The notes under the pieces were generated by a model. It had not been told where the DNA came from, made no database searches, and worked only from the letters and a program-made list of their open reading frames with translations. Shown piece by piece: positions 1 to 6,695 of a DNA stretch of 7,765 bases (positions within the stretch are counted from its first letter, which is position 1; each line of letters opens with the position of its first letter). The DNA is from Erythrobacter sp. UBA2510 (GTDB lineage: Bacteria; Pseudomonadota; Alphaproteobacteria; Sphingomonadales; Sphingomonadaceae): NCBI GenBank assembly GCA_002341345.1, contig DDNW01000201.1:15733-23497 (forward strand), written 5' to 3'. Made by a program: the position numbers and the translations under genes.

Positions 1-1829
1 CGCGCTTTCCCGAACACGGTATCGACTTCGGGCACGGATTTGATCAGGCGGTCGGTCCGCTGAAGCAATGCGGACGCTTCACCAGGAGACAGGCCAGGCA
101 GAGCGCTCGGCATGTAGAGGAGATCGCCTTCGTCGAGCGGCGGCAGGAATTCCCCTCCCAGACGGGTGAACGGGATCAGCGCCGTGAGGAATACAAGACC
201 GGCCACGAGCAATGTCGTCTTGGGTCGGCTGAGCACCCAATCGAGACCCGGCCGGTAGGCTTTGGTCAGCACGCGATTGAGGAGGTTGGTATCCTCCTTG
301 GGTATCTTGCCGCGGATCAGCCAGCCCATGAGTACAGGAACCAGTGTCACCGACAGTATCGCTGCCGCCGCCATCGCATAGGTCTTGGTAAAGGCCAGCG
401 GCGAAAAGAGCCGCCCTTCCTGGGCCTGCAAAGTAAAAACCGGGAGGAACGAGAGCGTGATGATGAGAAGGCTGAAGAAGAGCGCTGGCCCCACCTCTTT
501 CGACGCCTCCGCAATCAGCTTCCAGCGCTCGCCGCTGGACATCTCCTCGTCGGGATGATCCGCTTCCCAATGCTCGATATGCTTGTGGGCGTTCTCGATC
601 ATAACGATGGCGGCGTCGACCATCGCGCCGATTGCGATGGCGATGCCGCCCAAGGACATGATGTTGGCATCGACTCCCTGAAAACGCATCACGATAAAGG
701 CGGCCAGAACCCCCAATGGCAGCGTGACGATCGCCACCAATGCTGACCGCACATGCCAAAGGAACAGCGCGCAAACGATCGCGACGATGATAAACTCGGC
801 GATGAGTTTTCCGGTCAGGTTTTCGATCGATGCGTCGATCAGCTTCGAACGATCATAGGTCGTGACAATCTCGACCCCTTCGGGAAGACTAGCTTGGAGC
901 ACGTCGAGCTTCTCTTCGACAGCCGCGATGGTTGCCCGCGCATCCTCGCCCTGTCTAAGCACGACAATACCTCCCGCGACCTCGCCTTCGCCATTGAGCT
1001 CGGCGATCCCTCGCCGCATTTCGGGGCCAAGCTGGATCGTGGCGACATCGGACAAGGTGACGGGGATACCGTTACCGACCGACTTCAGCGGAATCTGTCT
1101 GAAGTCGTCGAGAGACGTGAGATAGCCTGATGCGCGGACCATAAACTCGGCCTCGCCCATTTCGACCACCGATCCGCCGGCCTCCTGATTGGAGGACTGG
1201 ATGGCACGCACGACATCGCTGTAGGTGACGCCAAGCGAAGCCATCCGGTAGGGTTCAAGCACGACCTGGTACTGCTTGACCATGCCGCCAACGCTTGCAA
1301 CCTCGGCAATGCCGGGGATGGTCTGGAGCTCATAACGCAGGAACCAGTCCTGAAGGCTTCTGAGCCCAGCAAGATCGCTGTTCCCCGTTCGGTCAACCAG
1401 AGCATATTCGTAAATCCAGCCCACCCCCGTCGCGTCCGGCCCCAGCGAGCTTGTCACACCTTCGGGCAATTCGTTTTGCACTTGGTTGAGATACTCGAGC
1501 ACGCGCGAGCGCGCCCAGTAGAGGTCCGTCCCATCCTCGAAGATCACATAGACGAAGCTGTCGCCGAACATCGAATAGCCGCGCACAGTTTCCGCGCCCG
1601 GCACCGAGAGCATCGTCGTTGCAAGCGGGTATGTGACCTGATCCTCAACGATGCGCGGAGCTTGCCCAGGATAGTTCGACCGCACCACGACCTGCACATC
1701 AGACAGATCGGGGATCGCATCGACCGGCGTTGCGCGCACCGCCCAGAAGCCGGCGAGCGTGACCGCGAAGGCCGCCAGAACGATGAAAAACCGATTGGCG
1801 ATCGAGGCATCGATTATGCGCGCGATCAT
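1..1829 (-). CDS. cusA: CusA-type Cu(I)/Ag(I) RND efflux pump, N-terminal part
   Basis: Inner-membrane proton-driven pump of the heavy-metal-efflux RND family. With the adaptor and outer-membrane channel encoded just upstream it should export Cu(I)/Ag(I) from periplasm or cytosol out of the cell. I translated the frame from the ATG at 1829 to the window edge without a stop: 609 of about 1050 expected residues, so the second half lies beyond base 1. Visible are TM1 (about 10-30), the first periplasmic porter domain (about 35-335), TM2-TM6 (about 342-505) and the start of the second periplasmic half. TM4 carries the proton-relay Asp at 405 in the context [15 protein letters not shown]. Met271, 391, 403, 410, 486, 501 and 573 match the numbers of the E. 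coli CusA methionine pairs and cleft site (literature numbering, from memory). The start overlaps the adaptor stop as ATGA; a GGAAGA Shine-Dalgarno (1837-1842) sits 7 bases upstream. A CzcA-type Zn/Co/Cd pump is the alternative, and the methionines argue against it. Confidence 0.96.
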   Translation of the reverse strand, partial: MIARIIDASIANRFFIVLAAFAVTLAGFWAVRATPVDAIPDLSDVQVVVRSNYPGQAPRIVEDQVTYPLATTMLSVPGAETVRGYSMFGDSFVYVIFEDGTDLYWARSRVLEYLNQVQNELPEGVTSSLGPDATGVGWIYEYALVDRTGNSDLAGLRSLQDWFLRYELQTIPGIAEVASVGGMVKQYQVVLEPYRMASLGVTYSDVVRAIQSSNQEAGGSVVEMGEAEFMVRASGYLTSLDDFRQIPLKSVGNGIPVTLSDVATIQLGPEMRRGIAELNGEGEVAGGIVVLRQGEDARATIAAVEEKLDVLQASLPEGVEIVTTYDRSKLIDASIENLTGKLIAEFIIVAIVCALFLWHVRSALVAIVTLPLGVLAAFIVMRFQGVDANIMSLGGIAIAIGAMVDAAIVMIENAHKHIEHWEADHPDEEMSSGERWKLIAEASKEVGPALFFSLLIITLSFLPVFTLQAQEGRLFSPLAFTKTYAMAAAAILSVTLVPVLMGWLIRGKIPKEDTNLLNRVLTKAYRPGLDWVLSRPKTTLLVAGLVFLTALIPFTRLGGEFLPPLDEGDLLYMPSALPGLSPGEASALLQRTDRLIKSVPEVDTVFGKA

Positions 1830-3319
1830 CGGTCGGTCTTCCGAATGGATTCGATACGCGGACCGGTGTCGTGCTGCGAGAAGGTGAACTCGACAGTATC
1901 GCCCGGTTCAATACCGTCAACTAGAGCGGCGTCGGCGAGGGCGAAGGGCATGACCATGCTTGGCCATTCGAGGGCGGGAACCGGCGCGTGGTTGAGAGTG
2001 ATCGAAGCACCAGCGATTTTCGTCACTCTTCCCGTAGCGGTGTACGTCCTCATCTTTGGCAAGCCGTCCGACGCCATGCTCGTGGTCCCATCGATCGACC
2101 TGACGTCGATCCCGGCCAAACTCGCCTCGGAGTCGATCAGGAACTGCCCGGAAGTGACGACCTCTTCGCCTTCGGCAAGGCCTGCCAGGATCTCAGTCCT
2201 GCCATTCGCCTCGCGTCCGATTTCGACCTCGGCTGGAAGAAAGGCGCCTTCATCCTGCTTGAGCATCACAAGATTGCGGCGGCCGGTTCGAATGACCGCC
2301 TCCGACGGTACCAGCAAGGCTCGCCGTGTGTCGGGTGAAAGCGACACCTGCGCAAACATCCCTGGCTTCAACCTGCCGCGTGGGTTCGGCAGCTCAGCCC
2401 GGACGGTGATGGTTCGGCTCGCGGCATCGGCGCTAGGAAGGATGGCAACAATTCGTCCCGCAAATCGCTCATCAGGATACGCTGCCAGGGTCGCACTGAT
2501 GGGTTGGCCCTGCCGGATATTTACGGCCTGGACTTCAGGAACCGAAGCTTCCAGCCATATCGGCGAGAAGCCTGTAATCTCCGCGAGTGTCTGGCCTTCC
2601 GTCACGGTCATGCCTGGACGCACCCCCAGCACTGTTACAGCGCCGCCCACCGATGCGGTGACTGTAAACGTGTTCTGGACGCGGCGGGTGCGTTCGACCG
2701 ACGCGATCATCGCATCGGTCATGCCGAGCAGGCGCATGCGCTGCCGCATCGCGTCTGCAAGTGCCTGATCGCCGGTATCGAGCACGGCAATGTACTCGCG
2801 CTGCGCGCCGCCCCAATCAGGGACCAAGATATCGACGATCGGAGCGCCGCGACGCACGACATCGTCCTGCGCAAGGCCATAGGTGCGTTGGACATAACCG
2901 CCCGCTCTTGGCTGGACGATGGCAACATCCCGGCTGTTGTATGCCAGGACACCCGTCACGGTGATTTCCGGCTCGAGAACTCCGAACTCGGCCGCTGCGG
3001 TGCGAATGCCGAAATTCTGGACAAGGCCCGGATCAATCCGGACGCCCGCTTCGGCGGCTTCTCCCGCGCATTTGGGTACCAGCATCATGTCCATGAAGGG
3101 CGACTTGCCAGGCTCGTCAAAGCGCTGTCCGGGAACCATCGGATCGTACCAGTAGAGCACCTCTTCGCACTCCGTCTCGGAGGAGCCCGACATCCCACCC
3201 TCGCCCTCATCTCCTACGAGCGAGAGCGCGTATCCGGCGCCGAGGCTGACAAGCGCGACGGCCGCGATGATTGCATAGGTTCGCTTTGAAGGGCCGGAGC
3301 TGTCGACTGTATCGCTCAT
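1826..3319 (-). CDS. cusB: CusB-type RND periplasmic adaptor with C-terminal CusF-like domain
   Basis: Membrane-fusion protein (497 residues) that should link the CusA pump to the outer-membrane channel and hand over Cu(I)/Ag(I). An N-terminal anchor helix lies at about 14-35. A heavy-metal-binding motif follows at about 56-84 (YWYDPM...[14 protein letters not shown]), rich in Met (61, 76, 78, 79) and flanked by Cys51 and Cys84. The barrel-sandwich, hairpin and beta-barrel adaptor body spans about 92-410. Residues about 424-497 form a CusF-like domain with His444, Trp452, Met455 and Met457, the same spacing as the CusF Cu(I) site His36/Trp44/Met47/Met49. In E. coli CusF is a separate chaperone; here it is fused to the adaptor. 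The frame is open upstream to 3361, but I chose the ATG at 3319 because a GGGGAG Shine-Dalgarno (3328-3333) lies 8 bases before it, the start overlaps the channel gene's stop as ATGA, and a hydrophobic anchor follows. Confidence 0.95.
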   Translation of the reverse strand: MSDTVDSSGPSKRTYAIIAAVALVSLGAGYALSLVGDEGEGGMSGSSETECEEVLYWYDPMVPGQRFDEPGKSPFMDMMLVPKCAGEAAEAGVRIDPGLVQNFGIRTAAAEFGVLEPEITVTGVLAYNSRDVAIVQPRAGGYVQRTYGLAQDDVVRRGAPIVDILVPDWGGAQREYIAVLDTGDQALADAMRQRMRLLGMTDAMIASVERTRRVQNTFTVTASVGGAVTVLGVRPGMTVTEGQTLAEITGFSPIWLEASVPEVQAVNIRQGQPISATLAAYPDERFAGRIVAILPSADAASRTITVRAELPNPRGRLKPGMFAQVSLSPDTRRALLVPSEAVIRTGRRNLVMLKQDEGAFLPAEVEIGREANGRTEILAGLAEGEEVVTSGQFLIDSEASLAGIDVRSIDGTTSMASDGLPKMRTYTATGRVTKIAGASITLNHAPVPALEWPSMVMPFALADAALVDGIEPGDTVEFTFSQHDTGPRIESIRKTDR

Positions 3320-4551
3320 GGCTGCTGCTCCCCGTAGGTCAAGCGAAGCATCTCGGCCCATTCCACGGTCGCGGCTTCGCGTTCAAAGATTTCAAGATCG
3401 AGCAAGGCCAGATCCGCCTTTGCTGCAATCACATCGATCAGGTCTGCGTTTCCGGCAGCAAAGCTCGCCGTTTCCAGTTCAACCCTTTGCCGGGCCAGCG
3501 GCAGCAATTCATCGCGGGCGCGTTCCCATTGGCGCTTCGCACTGCGCCATGAGGCGAGATCGGATTCGAATTGCACACGCAGCGCGCGCAAGCGATCATC
3601 GCGCTCTGCCTGCGCCGCAGCAGCTTCTGCCTCGGCGGCGCGAATGCGCGGCCTTTGACGTTGATCGGTGAAGATGGGCAGGGTAACCGATCCCATGACA
3701 GAGAATGCGTCTCCGAAGGCAGGGTCGCGTCGGCCATAGTTTACGCTCACTCCGAAGTCGGGGCGCAAGTCGGCGCGCGCGAGGTCGGCGTTCGCTTCTG
3801 CGCGTCCGGTGGCCGCATCGGCAAGACGGATGACGGGGTTAAGGTCCAGAGCTTGCTCGAGGCTGCCGCTGTCGACATTGGCTGCTGGCGCATCACCCGC
3901 GATGGTAGGACTGTCTGTTCGAACGTAGCTGGCCAGCATAGCGCGTGCAGCGTCGCGTTCGGCTTCTATTCGCGTGATCGCATCTTCGATGACCAGAAGC
4001 TCGCGGCGAATGGCGAGGCTTTCAGCAGGACGGGCCGATCCGGATGCAACAGCGCTGTTTGCCACCGGCTGTAGCCTGCGCAGATCGCTGAGAGCCGTAT
4101 GGGCGAAGGCGAGCTTCTGTTCGGCATAGTACAAGTCGATCCAAGCCGCTGATGTGGCGATGTCGATCCGTTGCTGCGCAACCCCAAATCGCATTTGCGC
4201 GATGGCTACATCTGAGTTCGCCACACCTCGACGCGCTCGGCGCTTTGCAAGGTTTGGGATTGGTTGCTCAATGCCAACAGCAATCTGCGTTGGAAGCTGG
4301 CGATCAAACTCGATCGCCACAGGCCCGGTAATTGGCAGGTTTGCAATCCCGCCACGCAAGATAGGATCGGGCAGCTCATCTGCGGCATCCGAGACATCTC
4401 GCGTCCCATCGATACGCAATTGCGCGGCCTGGAGCAGCGGCTGATCCTCGCGCGCTGCCCGCAAGGCTTCTTCATAGCCAACCGGCTGCGCGAGTACGAC
4501 CTGCGCCTGCATCAGCGCGGCGGCAAGGATACCGCCTATGGACCATTTCAT
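3316..4551 (-). CDS. TolC/CusC-type outer-membrane efflux channel
   Basis: Outer-membrane component (411 residues) of the tripartite efflux system, expected to form a trimeric beta-barrel with a long periplasmic alpha-helical tunnel docking on the adaptor. A signal peptide is visible at 1-21, with predicted cleavage after VVLA. Two outer-membrane-efflux repeats follow, about 25-210 and 230-405. The second has the typical strand segment LRPDFGVSVNYG (262-273) and GSVTLPIF (287-294), then long Ala/Arg/Glu-rich helices (about 300-345) and the helix with GNADLIDVIAAKADL (367-381). There is no cysteine, hence no lipobox, unlike E. coli CusC, which is lipidated; membrane insertion must be TolC-like and unlipidated. 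The Shine-Dalgarno is weak (GAGAA, about 6 bases before the ATG). The gene overlaps the adaptor by four bases, so it is the first core gene of the export operon. Family is clear; the symbol cusC is withheld because channel sequences diverge. Confidence 0.93.
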   Translation of the reverse strand: MKWSIGGILAAALMQAQVVLAQPVGYEEALRAAREDQPLLQAAQLRIDGTRDVSDAADELPDPILRGGIANLPITGPVAIEFDRQLPTQIAVGIEQPIPNLAKRRARRGVANSDVAIAQMRFGVAQQRIDIATSAAWIDLYYAEQKLAFAHTALSDLRRLQPVANSAVASGSARPAESLAIRRELLVIEDAITRIEAERDAARAMLASYVRTDSPTIAGDAPAANVDSGSLEQALDLNPVIRLADAATGRAEANADLARADLRPDFGVSVNYGRRDPAFGDAFSVMGSVTLPIFTDQRQRPRIRAAEAEAAAAQAERDDRLRALRVQFESDLASWRSAKRQWERARDELLPLARQRVELETASFAAGNADLIDVIAAKADLALLDLEIFEREAATVEWAEMLRLTYGEQQP

Positions 4552-4628
4552 GGGAATTTCTCACTTGATTTGCGTGCCGAGGTCCGGCGGCAATGGCGGT
4601 GCATTGCAGCGTCAAGACCACGCATTCA

Positions 4629-4647
4629 GAAGGCGCAATTCGCCTTC
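4629..4647 (-). terminator. Hairpin between the small leader gene and the channel gene
   Basis: A perfect 7-base inverted repeat (GAAGGCG / CGCCTTC) with a 5-base loop begins 16 bases after the stop of the small Met/His/Cys-rich gene and lies 77 bases before the channel ATG. No T-run follows on the minus strand, so it is not a textbook intrinsic terminator. It could be a partial terminator, an mRNA-stabilising hairpin or an attenuator that sets the ratio between the leader and the export genes. The pairing is seen; the function is inferred. Confidence 0.4.
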
Positions 4648-4663
4648 AGGTTATGCAATCAAG

Positions 4664-5029
4664 TCAGATTCGTGGAGGGGGATAATCGGGCGCAGAAGCG
4701 CGACTGAGCAGAGGTGAAGTAATGTTCGACAAATACACAGGGCCGTCGGAAAACGGCTTAACAACATGCGAAGGCGCATCGCTCCCCACCCAAACGGGAG
4801 AAACCGCGTTGGTTGCAAGCAAACAATCAGCCGACATGCCTCCACACGGTGCGTCAGTATTGCCGTTATGGCTGTGCATTGGTTCATCGCCCTCAGAGTG
4901 GTGCATCATTTCAGCACAATCGGAAGCGAGCATCTTCTCCGATTGAGGCGTTGGCATGGCCTGCACGGGTGATTGGATCACGAAACCAATGCAAAGCAAT
5001 GTCAGCAAAAAGAGACGCAATCGAGCCAT
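4664..5029 (-). CDS. Small secreted Met/His/Cys-rich protein, CopL/DUF2946-like
   Basis: A 121-residue protein with a clear signal peptide (1-24, hydrophobic core FLLTLLCIGFVI, cleavage after PVQA). The mature part opens with a cluster of soft-metal ligands: Cys38, Met41, Met42, His43, His44, Met51, His52, His54, Cys62, Met65, Cys69, among acidic residues. It then turns bland and ends in a proline-rich tail (YPPPRI). This composition and its place just ahead of an efflux operon recall CopL/DUF2946-type metal-binding regulatory leader proteins and short proteins before cus/czc operons in sphingomonads, but I assign similarity only. A periplasmic Cu(I)/Ag(I) buffer or a leader whose translation tunes downstream expression are the likely roles (inference). 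The frame stays open upstream to 5257, but that extension would put 76 unremarkable residues before the signal peptide, so I chose the ATG at 5029. Its Shine-Dalgarno is poor (AGG 9 bases upstream). Confidence 0.75.
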   Translation of the reverse strand: MARLRLFLLTLLCIGFVIQSPVQAMPTPQSEKMLASDCAEMMHHSEGDEPMHSHNGNTDAPCGGMSADCLLATNAVSPVWVGSDAPSHVVKPFSDGPVYLSNITSPLLSRASAPDYPPPRI

Positions 5030-5037
5030 CTTTGAGA

Positions 5038-5199
5038 GCCTAGAGACTTTGCGGCTTATCGACAAGGATGCATGTACCTGCGGACAGAGGCGCAACCATT
5101 GCCTTGGTGATATGCGATTTTCTAGCCTGAGCCGGTCTCGGCCGACAATCGACTGTATTACGACCAATGCACCCCGTGCGTGCCAAGCCTGAGACTTTG
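5038..5199. repeat. Pair of imperfect direct repeats, GCCT(A)GAGACTTTG
   Basis: GCCTAGAGACTTTG at 5038-5051 and GCCTGAGACTTTG at 5187-5199 are identical except for one inserted A. They lie 149 bases apart, one just before the small leader gene and one near the far end of the gap. The similarity stops at their ends. They could be paired protein-binding sites or a chance match. Confidence 0.3.
5155..5186 (-). promoter_or_regulatory. Weak candidate promoter with dyad in a long spacer
   Basis: On the minus strand TTGGCA (-35-like) and TAATAC (-10-like, a poor match) are 20 bases apart. An inverted repeat GCAC-GGG-GTGC (5169-5179) lies between them, slightly toward the -35 side. MerR-family activators such as CueR act at promoters with 19-20 base spacers holding a dyad, which is the only reason to note it. 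The dyad arms do not match CueR operators. Transcription from here would leave about 120 bases of leader before the ATG at 5029. Confidence 0.18.
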
Positions 5200-5272
5200 G
5201 AAGATCACGGCTCGCCGGCAGCGGAGCTTCGGGGAAATATGGGATTGAAAGAAACATGAACGCGGTGATCGT

Positions 5273-6625
5273 CTATGAATTTTGCTGCTTCCAAGCGCCC
5301 ATTGATCCAAGATAGATATCGATCCTCTCGAAACCGCGACTTGCCAACCAGCCTGCTGCGACGCTCGCCCGCATGCCGCTCGCGCACATGAGTGTGTAGT
5401 GGCGGTCGCGGTCGAGATCTTCCCACCGCGTGTTGAGCTCACCGACATAGATATGTTCTGAGCCATCGATGCTTGCTTCTTGCCGTTCGTCCGCGTCGCG
5501 CACGTCGAGCAAGGTCCACTCGCCGCTATCCTGATTGAGCCTCCGCGCGACTTCCTCGGTGCCAATCATGGGAATGCTGCGCATCGCTTTGCCCTGTGCG
5601 GCGGCTGGAACCACGCCGACATAGCCGCCGACAACATGATCGAAACCGATGCGCAGCAGATGGGTCATGGCCTGCGCTAGCTGGTCTTCCTCGGAAGCGA
5701 CGAGGGCGATCCTGTCGCCTTCAGCGAGGAACCATCCCGCAAAGGCCGGTATCATTCCCACCGGAAGGCACATGGCACCCCGCAGATGGCCGGCGGCATA
5801 GGCGAGCGGCTCGCGCACATCGACCAGGTGATCAGCGCCGCTCTCGCCAAGGTCCTCCAGCCTCAGTCGCCTTGGCCGCATGACCCGCGGCGCGGCATCG
5901 GCCCCTTCGAGGTTAAGCCGTTCCATCAGCCGGAAATAGGGAGGTTGGTGGTGGTGTTCTGCCACCTTCGCCTTGATGAACTCGTCGCGGTCGGAGATGC
6001 GCAGGCGCGGGTTGTTGCGTCGCTCGTGGCCGATTGTCGAGAATTCCCGGTCCGCCATTCCCGACCCGCAGACCGAGCCCGCACCGTGCGCCGGGTAGAT
6101 AATCGCCTGATCGCCGAGGCCACAAAGTTTCTGCAGGGAATCGAACAGAAGGCCCGCGACTTCTTCCTTGCGCTCGGGATAGAAATCGGTGCGCCCGACA
6201 TCGCCGACGAACAGCGCATCGCCGGTAAAGACGCCGACCGGTCCCTCGCAATATTCGCTGTCATGGATGACGAAAGCGAGATGATCGTCGGTGTGTCCAG
6301 GTGTTTCAAGCACTTCGATCCGCAATTGACCCAGCTCGAAACAATCGCCTTCGCGCGTAGTGTGGGCGAAGACTACGTTCCCCGCCGGATTGGGACCGTG
6401 GTGAACCGTCGCACCAGTCAAATCCGCAAGGATCGGCGAGCCGCTGAGCAGATCCTCATTGCGATGGGTTTCGAAGATATGCGTTATCTCCAGCCCTTCG
6501 GCCCGGGCCTTTTCGACATAGACCTCGCAGTCCCGGCGCGGATCGATGACCGCCGCCTGCCCGCCCGAGCCGATGATATACGAAAGGTGCGAGAGACCGG
6601 GGGTTTTGATCTTCTCCAGAAACAT
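5273..6625 (-). CDS. CstB-like persulfide dioxygenase-rhodanese fusion
   Basis: A 450-residue fusion expected to oxidise or transfer sulfane sulfur from low-molecular-weight persulfides in the cytoplasm. The metallo-beta-lactamase domain spans about 1-235. Its metal motif reads THRNEDLLSG: His54 is kept, but positions usually His in HxHxDH are Asn56 and Leu59. His111 (TPGHTDDH), Asp136 (FTGDALF), GRTDF (145-149) and His180 (YPAHG) follow. His54, His111 and Asp136 match the iron triad His79/His135/Asp154 of human ETHE1. A first rhodanese-like domain (about 262-345) lacks a catalytic Cys (IALVASEEDQ in its place); the second (about 355-450) has Cys414 in the loop CASGMRA and should be active. 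This order matches staphylococcal CstB. Cys186 near the metal site may also be functional. The frame extends to a GTG at 6649, but I chose the ATG at 6625 because AAGGAA (6631-6636) lies 5 bases before it. It follows the NAD(P)H-binding gene by 70 bases, so co-transcription is possible. Confidence 0.9.
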   Translation of the reverse strand: MFLEKIKTPGLSHLSYIIGSGGQAAVIDPRRDCEVYVEKARAEGLEITHIFETHRNEDLLSGSPILADLTGATVHHGPNPAGNVVFAHTTREGDCFELGQLRIEVLETPGHTDDHLAFVIHDSEYCEGPVGVFTGDALFVGDVGRTDFYPERKEEVAGLLFDSLQKLCGLGDQAIIYPAHGAGSVCGSGMADREFSTIGHERRNNPRLRISDRDEFIKAKVAEHHHQPPYFRLMERLNLEGADAAPRVMRPRRLRLEDLGESGADHLVDVREPLAYAAGHLRGAMCLPVGMIPAFAGWFLAEGDRIALVASEEDQLAQAMTHLLRIGFDHVVGGYVGVVPAAAQGKAMRSIPMIGTEEVARRLNQDSGEWTLLDVRDADERQEASIDGSEHIYVGELNTRWEDLDRDRHYTLMCASGMRASVAAGWLASRGFERIDIYLGSMGAWKQQNS

Positions 6626-6647
6626 ACGATTTCCTTGTCTGTTGCTC

Positions 6648-6689
6648 ACAACTTGTAACCTTCGGGCCCGTCACGAACCGAAAATTTTC
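6648..6689. promoter_or_regulatory. Two short palindromes ahead of the persulfide dioxygenase gene
   Basis: In the 70-base gap before the dioxygenase start lie ACAA-C-TTGT (6648-6656) and the perfect 10-base palindrome GAAAATTTTC (6680-6689). Either could be a half-operator for a persulfide-sensing or ArsR-family repressor, as such genes are often controlled that way, but neither matches a site I can name. I see no convincing -35/-10 pair in the gap. Confidence 0.22.
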
Positions 6690-6695
6690 CGACGC

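Larger units (their letters stand above)
5030..5272 (-). promoter_or_regulatory. 243-base non-coding gap, likely control region of the copper-export operon
   Basis: This is the longest gap in the window. It separates the persulfide dioxygenase stop from the small leader gene, so a promoter for the copper genes most plausibly lies here. Visible elements on the minus strand: a weak promoter-like pair, TTGGCA (5181-5186) and TAATAC (5155-5160), 20 bases apart, with a GCAC-GGG-GTGC dyad (5169-5179) in the spacer; a GCCG/CGGC hairpin with 4-base loop (5131-5142); and an imperfect repeat (5038-5051 and 5187-5199). The long spacer containing a dyad resembles MerR/CueR-type promoters in layout only. 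I see no clear CueR CCTTCC/GGAAGG operator and no CusR/CopR box. Confidence 0.4.

Noticed and set aside
79..774. Minus-strand open frame of 231 codons inside the pump gene
   Set aside because: It is a different frame from the CusA frame, which I read through without a stop and which carries the TM4 and methionine motifs.
1476..2768. Long plus-strand open frame of 430 codons
   Set aside because: It lies wholly antisense to the pump and adaptor genes, whose frames have recognisable domains; its translation is Arg/Ser-rich with no motif, as expected of a shadow in GC-rich DNA.
2504..3289. Plus-strand open frame of 261 codons
   Set aside because: Antisense to the adaptor gene; no domain, and the opposite frame carries the metal-binding and adaptor motifs.
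4722..4946. Plus-strand small open frame opposite the leader gene
   Set aside because: The minus frame has a signal peptide and clustered metal ligands; the plus frame has no such features.
5205..5225. GCTC...GAGC inverted repeat after the persulfide dioxygenase gene as a terminator
   Set aside because: The outer stem is only four pairs, followed by a mismatch, with no T-run; too weak to call.
5030..5257. N-terminal extension of the small Met/His/Cys-rich protein by 76 residues
   Set aside because: It would bury a clear signal peptide inside the protein and use up the likely control region; no motif is visible in it.
6626..6649. GTG start eight codons upstream for the persulfide dioxygenase
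   Set aside because: The ATG at 6625 has a well-spaced AAGGAA Shine-Dalgarno that lies inside the would-be extension.
5786..6658. Plus-strand open frame of 290 codons
   Set aside because: Antisense to the persulfide dioxygenase fusion, whose catalytic motifs are clear on the other strand.
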